Of a stretch of 64,000 nucleotides of DNA, positions 12,031 through 23,214 are shown in pieces. The translations under genes and the position numbers were made by a program. The stretch spans positions 9,525,001 through 9,589,000 of the forward strand of contig NC_092680.1 in assembly GCF_964355755.1 (NCBI RefSeq). Direction: 5' to 3'. Positions within the stretch are counted from its first letter, which is position 1, and every line of letters begins with the position of its first letter. Under the pieces are notes generated by a model. That model was not told the DNA's origin. It saw only the letters and a program-made list of their open reading frames with translations, and searched no databases. This stretch comes from Antedon mediterranea. Lineage: Eukaryota > Echinodermata > Crinoidea > Comatulida > Antedonidae.

Positions 12031-13104
12031 ATGGCAAACAGAAATATTCCGAAAAAAACTGCCGAGAAAGCTAGGCCTCAACAGCGGGGGCTTAGTAGTG
12101 AATCAGTGATGCAGTGCTCTGCTGAAAAAGGTGGTGTTGCAGGGGTTGGAGCACATGGTGGGATAGGCCTAGGCCTAGAAGAGGCTGACAATTTTGGAAA
12201 GGCTATTTTTGTATGTGAAGGTAACGCAAACCAACCATGTGGGAAGGTGTTAATTGAAGGAAAGGATAACAGTATTGCTTGTGATGCCTGTGAAAAATGG
12301 TACCATATTAAATGCCAAAAGATTTCTAAAGCTCAGTATACCGCTTTCAGTGAGGAAGATTCTCCCCCATTTATTTGCATTTCTTGTAGAGGAAATGAGG
12401 GCTCAATTGCTAAGTTGTTCAGGGGCTCGCACATTTTAAATACACTAGAAGAGCGCTTTGCATCCATCGACTCATCCCTTAATGATGTAACGAGGCGTGT
12501 ATGTCAGTTAGAAGAGAAGACTGATTTTAAAGATAGTGAGGAGTTTAATTCCGCTGTTGACGAAAAACTAAACGATTTTAAAATTGAAATCGATGCTCAA
12601 CAAGCGAGGAAGCCGAACCTCATTATTCAGGGTCTTAAAGAATCAAATAAGTTAACATCAGACGAAAAGAAAGCAGATGATATTGAAATTGTTAAACGGA
12701 TGGCTTTGGTTGCCTGTGTTGGTAACGTTGATATTAAGACAGCTTTTAGGATTCATGATAATAACCCAAATACAAATTCTACCAAACCGAGACTACTTAA
12801 AGTTGTATTTACTGATGAAGCTACCAAGCTTAGTTTGTTGTCTGGTCAGACAAGAAATAAATTACAAAAATCTGCCGACTTTCATAATGTATTAATGTTT
12901 CCTGATCGAACCCTTAAGGAGAGAAAGGCTAGAAAACAACTCGTAGAAATGAGGAACAAAAAAAACTGGGAGCTCGAAAGTCGCGGGATAAAAGAAAAAC
13001 GATGGATAATAAGAAACGGGTTACTGAAGGAAATCAAAGTAGACGAAAATCACCCCGGTCAAACACAGACAGGCCAACGGCAAAAACCAAACCAAGCGAA
13101 TTAA
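12031..13104 (+). CDS. CR1-like ORF1: PHD finger, coiled coil, RNA-binding domain
   Basis: An intact 357-codon frame. A C4HC3 PHD-type zinc finger is complete (C62, C70, C84, C87, H92, C95, C116, C119). A heptad-rich segment follows (about 130-195), then RKPNLIIQGL and a basic C-terminal domain (about 195-340), matching the layout of CR1 ORF1 proteins that bind element RNA. Its last 103 nt overlap the start of ORF2 in another frame, suggesting frameshifting or reinitiation. It survives intact although the ORF2 it would serve is deleted. Confidence 0.75.
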   Translation: MANRNIPKKTAEKARPQQRGLSSESVMQCSAEKGGVAGVGAHGGIGLGLEEADNFGKAIFVCEGNANQPCGKVLIEGKDNSIACDACEKWYHIKCQKISKAQYTAFSEEDSPPFICISCRGNEGSIAKLFRGSHILNTLEERFASIDSSLNDVTRRVCQLEEKTDFKDSEEFNSAVDEKLNDFKIEIDAQQARKPNLIIQGLKESNKLTSDEKKADDIEIVKRMALVACVGNVDIKTAFRIHDNNPNTNSTKPRLLKVVFTDEATKLSLLSGQTRNKLQKSADFHNVLMFPDRTLKERKARKQLVEMRNKKNWELESRGIKEKRWIIRNGLLKEIKVDENHPGQTQTGQRQKPNQAN

Positions 13105-14991
13105 AAAATCTTACATGCCTGTATACAAATTTAGATGGTTTATCGAACAAAAGAAACCTTTTCAGTTCATTGGTTGTGAAAGAAAACCCCCATCTTATTT
13201 TTGTTACTGAGACAAAGTTGGAAGAGAGTCACGATACAATTACTTATTTTGATACTAATATTTATTTAGTTTATAGAAGAGATAGAATTCCAAGTGATGG
13301 AGGTGGTGGCGTCCTAATCCTGGTGCGCTAGGATATTGTTTCTGAAGTTGTAATTGACGAAGTCTGGATTGATATAGAAGTGATAACTTGTCTATTGAAA
13401 TATGGAGAGAAATCTGCTCTTTATCGCTTGTGTCTACCGTAGCCCTAGCTCTCGAGGTGAATACAACCAGATGATCAGGGATACGCTGTTGAAATTTAAT
13501 TCATACAAAACTGACCAGATTTTAATTTGCGGTGATTTCAATATTAAAGATATAGACTGGGATACTCTTTCTACTAGACGCGGCGAATTGAGTGAACAGC
13601 AGAAACTTTTAGATGTAGTCAATGACTCGTTCTTGACGCAACATGTGACACAATTTACACGTGTAAGAGGAGACGACGAGCCTTCATTACTTGATTTAAT
13701 TTTTAGTAAACATGAACTTGATGTTGATATTTTACGTTATGATGCTCCAGTCGGGAAAAGCGACCATGCCGTTATAATTTTTGATTTTGTATTAGATTGT
13801 TTTGTTGATCAAAGCGCAGAAGAATATACTAAATTTAATTTGTTTAAAGGTGATTTCACTACAATGAATGCCCAACTCGCTGATGTTGAATGGGAAAGCT
13901 TGTTTGAAACCAAATCTGTCCAAGAAATGTGGGACATTTTTCACAATAAGATTAACTTTTTGATTTCTGATTGTGTTCCGAAAAACATTGTAAACACAAA
14001 TCTCCGCCCAAGTAAACAGAAATGGATGACAAAATTCGCACTAAATAAAGTTCAAATGAAGGAGGATGCATGGCAACGTTACAGACGTCAAAGGTCTAAC
14101 AAAAGACATAAATAATACTGTAAGGCTAGAAATGATGCTACTTCGGCAGTAAGAATGGCTAAATCTAATTTCGAGAAGGATGTCGCACTAAATGCTAAGA
14201 GAAATCCGAGGGCATTTTATAGCTATGTTTGTAGTCAAACTTCAATTAAGGAAGGGGTATCCAAACTAAAAAAACAGGATGGATCTTTTTCTTCCACCAA
14301 TCAGAAATCCAAAACACACTTATTCAATTGATGGTACAGTTCTTGATACAACCTCTGCTGAGAAAGACCTCGGAGTCTATGTAACATCTGACTGTAAAGT
14401 GTCGACACAAGTTTCTAAAGTTGCAGCCAAAGCCAATTCAATTGTAGGCCGAATACGGAAATCCTTTACATATATGGATATAAACAGATGTTCATGTCGC
14501 TTTATACTTCTCTTGTGCGTCCGGTTATGGAGTATGCAGTTCAAGCCTGGTCACCATATCTACAACAAGACATCAATAAACTTGAGAAAATCCAACAACA
14601 AGCAACAAAACTTGTACCAGAACTCAGAAATTTGCCTTATGAAGAGCGCAGGATACAGCTTGGTTTACCAACTTTACTGGAAAGAAGTGAACGCGGAGAC
14701 CTCATCTAAGTTTTTAAATTTTTGAATGGTTACGAAAATATAGATCGCCACTCCTTTTTTAAATTAGCATCTGAAGTTGGTCCAAATATCACTCGAGGCT
14801 CAACTTTTAAATTAAAGAAACCTAGATGGAACTCAACTAAACGGAATAATTTTTTTGATACTAGAGTAATTAAGTGGAACTCGCTGCCCGAATCTGTTGT
14901 CAATGGCAAGAGTGTAAATTCATTCAAAAACAAACTTGACAAATACACACACACACACACATATGAGAGAAGAGGCTCCCTACGAGTTTAA
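13002..14991 (+). pseudogene. CR1-like ORF2 with endonuclease but RT core deleted
   Basis: The endonuclease runs 13,090-14,115 with a TAG near 13,329 and a frameshift near 13,400: LYTNLDGLSNK, FVTETKLEE, FIACVYRSPSS, LICGDFNIKDIDW, GKSDHAVI. At about 14,275 the sequence jumps from the linker (KLKKQDGSF) straight to the post-catalytic part (LDTTSAEKDLGVYV), so motifs such as FADD are absent; roughly 1 kb or more is missing. The C-terminus then reads through two frames (LVRPVMEYAVQAWSPYL, WNSLPESVVNGKSVNSF) and ends near a (CA)n run at about 14,944. Confidence 0.78.
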
Positions 14992-15044
14992 AAACTCATT
15001 GCCTCTTAACTTTACTAAAGGTAAGAATTACTAAAGGTAAGAAT

Positions 15045-15858
15045 TGGAGAGATACAACTAGTAAAATTCAGAATAAATGGCAAATTATCCCGCTTCTTGA
15101 ATGGGGACCGAGCAGTATTTGTAGAACGATTTAAAGGAAGCTTGCCGAGATTTCTTAAGATCAACAGCTTCAATGCTAGGCTTTTCCACAGCAACCAACA
15201 GATTGAAGTAACATGCTTTCAGTGTGGTCTTGTAGGGCACAAAATATATGAGTGCCCCAAAAAGATGGAAAATACAATCTGCCACATATGCCGTAAACCT
15301 GGTCACATGGCAAAGCATTGTAATAATGTTGCTAATACAACAGACTCTTATCAAATTAATGGCAATGTTGATTATGAAGAAAGTAATACGCAAGAAATAA
15401 ATGAAAAGAAACAAGACATAGAACAAGATGAAGAAGCGGATATTGAAAATGTTCAAGAAGCAAGGGAGCAGAATGAATCAGACCTAGAAGAACTTTTAAG
15501 CAAACCAGACAAACCAAAAAACATCTCAGATTATATCGAATTAGATGAAGGTAACAAATCAACGGAAACGAAAGAGCATCAAGTAACCAAGAACGAAAAA
15601 AAGAAACAAAAGAAAAAAAAATCAAACAACGTTGAACAATTGAATAAAATCACCGACAAGATTAGTAGTAACAAGAAGGGTTTGAGGCCGATCACTGATT
15701 TTGCAATTGCTAGTAACGCTGAGCCGGCAAGTACCGGTACTAAAGATCAAGCTACCACAGCAAGAGAGAACTTTGCAGCAGGAAAAAGAAAGAAACTCAC
15801 TGAAAGTGGAGAAAAAAACGCAGAAAAAAAGGACAAGAAATCCGACTCTGTAAGTTAA
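15045..15858 (+). pseudogene. L1-A ORF1, C-terminal half with two zinc knuckles
   Basis: Open frame through 15,858. Counting from the Met at 15,097, two CX2CX4HX4C knuckles are visible (C40-C43-H48-C53 and C62-C65-H70-C75), followed by a long acidic then lysine-rich tail (EQDEEADIENVQE; KKKQKKKKSNN). This is the nucleic-acid-binding end of a Tx1-type ORF1. The isolated Met is not the original start; the frame continues upstream to the insertion joint. Confidence 0.72.
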
Positions 15859-16076
15859 AATTGCTTGTCTGGTTCTACTGATACTATATGGTTGACATTG
15901 TTTTAACTTTAACATTTTTAATTTATTAAATAATTTTAAAAAACCCAAAAAAATGATGGTGTTTAACAAAAATATCGAAAGAAACACATGCGTGTTTGTT
16001 AATTTTTTGTATTATATGTGTTTGGTCATCCAATGGGTATATAAGGAGGTATTCTGTATATATGCATATATATTGA

Positions 16077-19000
16077 ATGAAAAAACAAAAAAATATAAAT
16101 AATTCTCTACATTTAATATCTCTAAATGTTAGAGGTATTAGAGAAAAGTATAAAAGGAAGAAGATATTCAATTGGTTAGATGACCAAAAGTTCGACATTG
16201 TTTTTCTACAAGAAACGCATCTTGATAAAAATGTTGTAAACTATAATAAGACGTTGTGGAAAGGCGCATCGTATCATAGTTTTGGAACGACGAAAAGTAG
16301 AGGCGTCTCAATATTTTTTAAATCAGGGTTTGATCCCAACGATATTGAGTGCAAATATAGTGATGATGAGGGTAGACTGATCATCCTTAGAGTAAAATAT
16401 AATGATAAAATGTTTTACTTCTTTAACATATATGCACCCAACAATTACAAAGAAAGGTATCTCTTTTTTAATAAATTAGAAAGAAAGATTGATAACTTAA
16501 GTATTACCAATGACGAATTTATAATTATTGGAGGAGATATGAATTGTATCTTAGATAGAAAATTGGATCAGAAAAATAGTGTAAATCTATATGACAGTTC
16601 ACCGTCTGCTTTAAAAAAATGTATGACTAAACATAACTTAATCGATATATGGAGACATAACAATAAAAATAAAACACAGTTTACATGGAGAAGGACAGAT
16701 ACATATAGAAGACTCGATTTTTGGTGCATATCGAGTTCCCTCAATAAAAATGGTGATGTTTTGTCTACAGACATTAGACCTTCGATATGCTCAGATCATC
16801 AGGCCATATCACTAAAAATATCCAATGATCAACATCAAGAAAAAAGAGGTCCAGGAGTATGGAAAATCAACAATAGTATCCTAAACGATAAAGAATACGT
16901 CCGAAAAATAAAAGGAATAATTGAAAATACAAAAAAAAATGAAAACAATCTGAGACCAGACGTGCTCTGGGAATTACTTAAAGTAAAAATAAAAGAATGT
17001 TCTGTAAAATTTTGTAAAAAAAAGAAAATGGAAAGAAATTTGGATAAAGTAAGCTTAATAAAAGAAGTCAACGAGCTTACACAAAAGCTTAATCAAGTAT
17101 ACGATGAAAGAATCGAAAAACAATTAATTACAAAAAGGGATAACTTAGAGAGCATATATTTAGTTGAAGCAAAAGGTGCAATTGTCAGATCCAGAATTGA
17201 TTGGTTTGAAAAAGGAGAAAAAAATAATAAATTCTTCTTAGGGTTAGAAAAGAATAATGCTAAAAGAAAACACATTAAATCTGTTTTAAAAAGTAATGGA
17301 AAATATACATCTAACAATGATGAAATTCTGAAAGAAGAAGTTCTATTTTATAAAAACATATACTCTAATAAAGAAATACCTCTAAACGATATGAACAAAT
17401 ATCTAAAGCACACAAAATTAAAAACGTTGTTAGAGGAAGATGTAATAAAATGTGAAGGTCTTGTAACAGTCGAAGAATGCACAAAAACGATTTTTAAAAT
17501 GAAAATAAATAAGAGTCCTGGTATTGATGGATTAAGTGTAGAATTTTATCGTACATTTTGGGAGAATGTAAAATATTTATTGTGTGATTCATTGAATTAT
17601 AGCTTTGTTAAAGGCATGTTATCAACAACACAAAGAAGAGGTATTATTAATCTTTTATACAAAAATGGACAGAGGGAAAACCTAAACAATTGGAGACCAA
17701 TAACACTACTTAATGTGGATTATAAAATATTGGCTCACATTCTAGCTAATAGGTTACACAACGTTATAGGTTCCATTATAAATGAAGATCAAAAAGGTTA
17801 TATTAAGAAAAGGTTTGGAGGAGAAAATGTAAGACTGGTAAACGACATACTAGACTACACAAAAGCAAAAAGTATGACAGGTGCTATTGTTTTTCTTGAT
17901 TATGCGAAAGCTTTCGACTCAATAGACAGAATACTGCTGTTTAAGGTTTTAAAACTCTTTGGTTTTGGAAATTCATTTATCAAATGGATAAAGGTTATGT
18001 ATAAAGAAACAGAATGTGTCATAGTAAACAACGGATGGTTGTCAGAAAAGTTTAAAATGGAGTGTGGTGTGAGGCAAGGCTGCCCATTATCTGCTTTGCT
18101 ATTTATTCTGGTATCAGAAATAATGGCAGTAAATATCAGAAATAATTCTAAATGTATAGGAATTACGTTACCTAATAGCAATGACGATGATGATAATATC
18201 GTTAAAATTGCTCAATTAGCGGATGACACCGTAATTTTTTCACATGACGAAGGTAGTTTAAAATATTTCTTTAATGAGATTGAGTCTTTTTGTAGTGTTT
18301 CAGGGTTAACATTAAATAGAAAAAAGACAAATGGTATGTGGATTGGTGTAAACGAAAATAGTGTTTCAAAACCATTAGATATTACATGGACTAGTGAACC
18401 TGTTAAATTTTTAGGAATCCATATAGGTTACAATAAGCATTTATGTGAAAAGAGAAACTGGGACAAAAAAATTACCAACCTAGAAAACGTATTAAATTTA
18501 TGGAAAAGAAGGAATCTTACCTTTTTTTGGTAAAATAACTATTATTAAAACACTTGCATTGTCTAAGTTTATATATAACGCAAGTATAATTGATGTTCCC
18601 AAAGATATAGTTAAACAAATAGAAAAACTATTATATACGTTCCTATGGGGAACCAGAAGGGAAAAGATAAAGAGAATAACCTTAATTAAAAATATTAAGG
18701 AAGGTGGTTTAAACATGCCAGATATTAGCTCTGTGGTTGAATCACTTAAACTGAATTGGGTCAAGCGACTGTTAAGTCCAGATCCAGGTAAATGGAAATG
18801 CATACCAAAATATTTCCTTCACCCAATTGAATATACAATAAAAAGTACTAAACTTAATGTACATGATCATGCTAACTTGAGAGATATGCCTACATTCTAC
18901 AAGAACATGATTAATGCTGTTGTAAAATTTAATAATATTGTGTATTCAGAACCAACAACTTTAATAGAAATAAAAAATCAACAACTATGGGAAAATAAGT

Positions 19001-19879
19001 TTATACTATCTAACAATAAATCATTGTACTTCAAATCATGGTTATATTCTGATTATAAAGTAATTGGTGACATATTTATAAATGATAGAGTATGTACCGC
19101 AGGTGAAATAATCTCAAATTTGTATAAAAAACATAATGGTTTAATCGAATATTTACAGCTTATGAATGCCATACCAAATGGGTGGAAAGAAATTATTAGA
19201 AAAGACAATACAAATAATCAAGATGTAGGTAATAATGACTCATTGTTGCATAAGAACATTAAAGGATCTATCTACTATAAATATTTTATAAACAAACGTT
19301 CCACTGAACCAGGTTCACAAAGAAAATGGGAATGTGAGCTAAATAACGTAGAAATAGATTGGAATAAAGTATGGTATTATAAGGTATACAAGATGAAACA
19401 TATAGTTAAAGTTGCTCAATTCAACTTTAAACTCTTACATCGAATATTACCGTGTAAAAAAAGATTAAAATTATGGAATTTGGCAGAAAATAATTTATGT
19501 GACAATTGTATAAATCAGATAGAAAGTGAACAGCACATGCTGTTTGAATGCAATGCCATTCAATGGACATGGCACAAATTTAAAGGTGTGCTGGCTAATT
19601 GCTTTCCAGCTGAAGATAATATTACATGGTTTAAAATTGTTACAGGAACAAAAAACAATATTGTAAATGAATTGATTTCTATGTTTTTATTCTGTATATA
19701 CAAGGTACACATAATATCCAATGGTGGAAGAAAAGATAAAGATGATAAAAAAAAAGATCTGGATTCTTTTCACTGCTGAAGTTAAAAATCTAATAGAAAA
19801 TGAACATATGTGTAACTTCATTAAGGCACAACGTAAATGGGGTGCAAAAAAGGAAACTCTGTTACAATTGATAGCATGA
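16077..19879 (+). pseudogene. L1-A ORF2: endonuclease-reverse transcriptase, two indels
   Basis: About 1,267 codons. APE endonuclease (residues about 10-245): LNVRGI with N17, QETHL with E46, GGDMNC, RLDFWCIS and CSDHQAIS, all present. RT (about 480-780): NNWRPITLLNVD, EDQKGYIKKR, VFLDYAKAFDSI, GVRQGCPLSALLF, and LADD at about 18,216-18,227. A C-terminal zinc motif (CDNCINQIESEQHMLFEC) lies near 19,500-19,550. The frame breaks only in a T7 run at about 18,522-18,528 and near an A9 run at about 19,748-19,756; correcting each by one base gives one protein ending at TGA 19,877-19,879. Both breaks are in homopolymers, so they could be assembly errors or recent mutations. Confidence 0.87.
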
Positions 19880-19992
19880 ATATAGTCTGTATGAAGTGTT
19901 TTTTTTTTCATGTTTTCTAAAATGCAATATGTTTTGTTTATTTCCCAATTACAAATTGTATACAGAAGTAGAAGTAGTATTATAATAAGATG

Positions 19993-20555
19993 TCATCGGG
20001 TATGAAGCGTCTCACATACACACAGAGCCAAAATGGCATCTTGGACTTGCACGGTGTATGGACTCTAACCTTACGGTTTTCATTTAAATATTTCATTCCA
20101 CTCTATCATCCTTATCTAGTTTTCAAACTTTTGCATTCCTCTTTTTTCATCTCATCCTTTTTGTCTTGGTGAAAAGGGAGGATATTTTATATTCCTCCTC
20201 TGAGTTTATAGCCTCTCTACCAGAACATGAACAAGATTTTATAAGTACGTTTTTAATGACAGTTCATAGACTTTTATTACCATCTTTTATCTTTATATTT
20301 TAATTAACATCCTTTTAAAATTGTAAATGAAAGCATGGTTATTATATTGAAATTAATCATCTTTTTATGTAAATATGCCTACTTTTTAACTACTTGTTAA
20401 CCTGTAACAATCTTAGTAATATACAACAGAAATAGAAATATTCATACAAATAATTAATTGCCACAATGTACCTTTATTTTATATATAATATATATACATA
20501 TAAATCTGAGAATTATAATAAAAGTGGGAAGACCCCACACAAGACAAAAAAAAAA
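19993..20555 (+). repeat. Rep-A interspersed repeat, longest copy, A-rich tail
   Basis: Begins CGGGTATGAAGCGTCTCACA and ends CCCACACAAGAC plus a run of A, which suggests an RNA-copied element. Partial copies occur at 35,395-35,630 (-), 53,998-54,190 (-) and 62,418-62,930 (+). Two helices are kept in the three copies that include this part: CATACAC...GTGTATG, and a hairpin just before CTGAGTTTATAGCCTCTCTAC. No protein is encoded. Confidence 0.8.
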
Positions 20556-20897
20556 AATTAATGATAGCATAGTCTACGTATTTGATGAGATTTGTTTAGT
20601 AATGATGTGATTTCAGTTAAAAGAGAATTAAAATTATGATTAAGTATTGATTTTGTAACGAGTTTTTTGATAAAGATTAATTTTGAATTTTGATGATCGA
20701 TATATTGAGATATTGAAAAGAACGACAAGCATTTTGTAACAAATATTTTGTTTAACCTTTGAGTCGTTAATCTCAAGCATTAATTAATTGATATACAATA
20801 ACAGGAGATTTTCTTAGTACTTTTAATTGTAATTTTGTTGACATTGAGTACAAAAGTCGAATTTGTCGATTGATTGAAATCGTAATTACCAGTGTAA

Positions 20898-20961
20898 CAA
20901 TTTTAGTGTATACCATGAACTTTCACACAGGGTTACAATTCAAAAATCAAAACGGTTCTGA
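20898..20961 (+). repeat. 64-bp repeat, inverted twin of 10,451-10,514
   Basis: Identical in reverse complement to the segment in the 5' internal region of the same LTR composite. The pair is inverted, not direct, so it is not explained by the LTRs. Confidence 0.93.
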
Positions 20962-20968
20962 AATTTTG

Positions 20969-20999
20969 ATTACTAGTGTTTAACGAAAACACTAGTAAT
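20969..20999. repeat. Perfect hairpin, 13-bp stem, 5-nt loop
   Basis: ATTACTAGTGTTT and its exact reverse complement flank the loop AACGA. The right half of the stem continues into a 36-bp segment repeated at 21,914-21,949, inside the neighbouring TTAA element. Confidence 0.9.
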
Positions 21000-22416
21000 T
21001 AGACTAGGCCTTTTTTATCGATAAAGTCGTGACGATAATGATATATTGTGGATAAGTTTGTGTCAACGACACACACATTTGTTTCTTTTAAAGTTGTATT
21101 GTCCCCCAAAACATGAAAAATAAAGATGAAAAAAAATCAAATTTTGAATAGACCATTTTGTAGTTATAATAAAGTTATTCACTTTCGCCGAAAAAAAAAT
21201 CCGGAAAAAAATATTGATTTCGCTTATAAAAAATCAAAATAAGTTTACCCTTTTTTCGAACTCATAAGTTCAGAAATTCCAAAATAACGATGGTTAGCTA
21301 ACAGCTCATAAATATGCATGATATGTTAATGAGTATCCAAACAGGGGAGATCCGATCTGTTCACCACGTAAACAAACATGTGCGAAGAACAGAAGAAAGT
21401 GCTGGGGTTTCCCTGATCGTATGATGTAAAAAGCTCTGCCGTTAATTTGCTGGTAAGTAGAATTCTATTTTAGATGAATGACACATCCTCCTATAATAGT
21501 TTTTGGCGTATAGTTATAGGCTTAGCTATCTAGGCTAGGGCTATAATATAAGCCTACTTCTACTATCTAGTAGGGCCTAGGCCTAGTTAGTACTGTAGTT
21601 TACTACTGTGTAGTGTAGTGTAGCAGCAGCTGTAGGCAGGCAGATAATCGGGTCAGAAAAGTAGACGGGAACCCACTTTGAGGCCTAGCTAGGTCCTATA
21701 TATCGTACTCACCTAGCTAAGCCATCAATCCACAACTAGCTACAGGAAATAGGCCTACTATGTTGATGTACCACTGATATACATTTGGAGCTCGAATTAA
21801 TTTTAAAGTCTAAAAAAAGAATAACTGATGACAGAAACGAACATTTGGAAAATGATCAGCATACAGTACCAAAGAAGTTGACGGTAGAATAGATTGTTGT
21901 TGATAGCAACCAAAACGAAAACACTAGTAATTAGACTAGGCCTTTTTTAGGGAGGAGATGCACTTTTCAGGGATTCCTTACTGTACATTAGTACCCCAAA
22001 TTGAAAACTTCAGATTCATGTACAGAAATAATAATTATATGTATGCAATAAATTGTGAAATATTTAACTTTTCTATTTGACTTTTGTATTTATACATCAT
22101 TGTTTTTCAATTTATAGACTTAAGCTAATGAAGACTGGAACAGAAGTTACACCCATACAGCATTTTAAAGGCAACTGGCAGTAGACTCGGTAGTGGAACA
22201 CAAGATAAATATTGGATGACTATCATAAAGCATTAGGCAAATGTGTTGGTTGTTTTCCAGATTTTAAAATGTTGTATAGTTTTCATAATTCGAGCAATAA
22301 CATTTGTATACAGCATTAAATAAATAAAAAATACTACTACAGTACATGAGATAAAATCACCATAATTTTAATGTGTGAAGATTTACAGTACAGTACAATA
22401 AAAAATGAGTTAATTA

Positions 22417-22653
22417 CTAGTATATTTCATTGAATTTCTGCATTATTGTTGACAATTTATTTTCAACTATTAATTGATGTGTTGATTGTGGCATTACAGC
22501 AATAGCTTGTCTTCTGTGATTGTTCATCCATTTTAAAGTGTCATAGTAAGAAACGTTCAAATAAATATTGTGAATGTTGCTACCACATTTTGTGTTGATT
22601 TCTTCACCATTTTCCACTACTTGCTCATATTGTTCATTCAAGTGTGTTAATAC
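22417..22653 (-). CDS. Possible 3' exon of an unrecognised minus-strand gene in the TTAA element
   Basis: On the minus strand a good acceptor (a TTCTTTTAATAG tract ending at 22,654) precedes an open frame of about 78 codons to TAG at 22,417. The protein has a plausible globular composition (YYDTLKWMNNHRRQAIAVM). No family is recognised. Its position inside a transposon suggests a transposon-encoded product, possibly spliced. No upstream exon was identified. Confidence 0.3.
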   Translation of the reverse strand, partial: VLTHLNEQYEQVVENGEEINTKCGSNIHNIYLNVSYYDTLKWMNNHRRQAIAVMPQSTHQLIVENKLSTIMQKFNEIY

Positions 22654-23176
22654 CTATTAAAAGAAAGACATTATTTATTAAAATATGTACATAAAAGGTT
22701 TAATTGTGTGAATGTTGGTTTGAACGTTATTGCTTTGGAAGAATTTTCAACATATCGGTACTAAGTACTGTAAAGTACACATTCCAAAAAATATTTAACT
22801 TAGATTATTTGGTCATTTTCTCTAAAATAATTACATTATTGGATGTACAGTATAGGCCTAGTTACAATTTTCACAAATTTATATTAGCATTAAAATCTAA
22901 TTAATCATGAAGGGAAAACCAAGCACCATAATCTCTCCTGGCCTTATTTTCTATTTTTGGCAGCCATTCACAAGTTTTCGCTTTTTGAGTTTCGCTGCTC
23001 TTATGTATAATTTTTTTTAATCACAAACTCTACATAGAAAAGAAAATTAAATAATTTAAAATGAATGAAAAGTGATATGAATAATGATAAATTAAAGACT
23101 ATTATTAATATTATAGTATTATACTAAAAATAAGACGAGTTGGTGGTGTCGAAATTCACACAAGTCACAATAAAAC

Positions 23177-23214
23177 CATGGAGGTATAAAATATTTTATT
23201 TTTATACCTCCATG
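23177..23214. repeat. Perfect hairpin, 15-bp stem, 8-nt loop
   Basis: CATGGAGGTATAAAA (23,177-23,191) and its exact reverse complement (23,200-23,214) around TATTTTAT, within the TTAA element. Could be a small nested palindromic insertion or a structured RNA. Confidence 0.88.

Larger units (their letters stand above)
11889..15044 (+). mobile_element. Nested CR1-like LINE, internally deleted
   Basis: Interrupts L1-A ORF1. It carries a PHD-finger ORF1 typical of CR1-group elements, an endonuclease, and the extreme C-terminal part of the RT protein, but the whole RT palm is missing. Its 3' end is marked by a duplicated word ACTAAAGGTAAGAATT (about 15,011-15,044). Joining codons at about 11,888 and 15,045 lets the ORF1 frame of L1-A continue into its zinc-knuckle part. 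The junction bases (AAAGTA against AAGGTAAG) suggest a short imperfect target duplication, which I could not fix exactly. Confidence 0.78.
11280..19985 (+). mobile_element. L1-A: L1/Tx1-like LINE, interrupted by a CR1-like LINE
   Basis: Two-ORF non-LTR retrotransposon: ORF1 with an RRM-like part and two CCHC zinc knuckles (11,481-11,888 plus 15,045-15,858), a 218-bp gap, then ORF2 with endonuclease, RT and a C-terminal zinc motif (16,077-19,879). The 5' edge (about 11,280) and the 3' edge (about 19,985, ending in a short AGAAGTAGAAGTAG-type run next to Rep-A) are estimates; no clear target duplication was found. ORF1 is split by a 3.1-kb nested element and has a TAG at 11,880. ORF2 is nearly intact. 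Confidence 0.75.
20556..21091 (+). other. 3' internal sequence of the LTR element
   Basis: Non-coding. Holds the 64-bp inverted twin (20,898-20,961), a 13-bp-stem hairpin (20,969-20,999) and the first copy of a 36-bp direct repeat (20,982-21,017). It ends at TTAA (21,088-21,091), where the next element is inserted. Confidence 0.55.

Noticed and set aside
20982-21949. 36-bp direct repeat as a target-site duplication
   Set aside because: Far longer than any usual duplication, and the right copy lies within, not at the edge of, the TTAA element.
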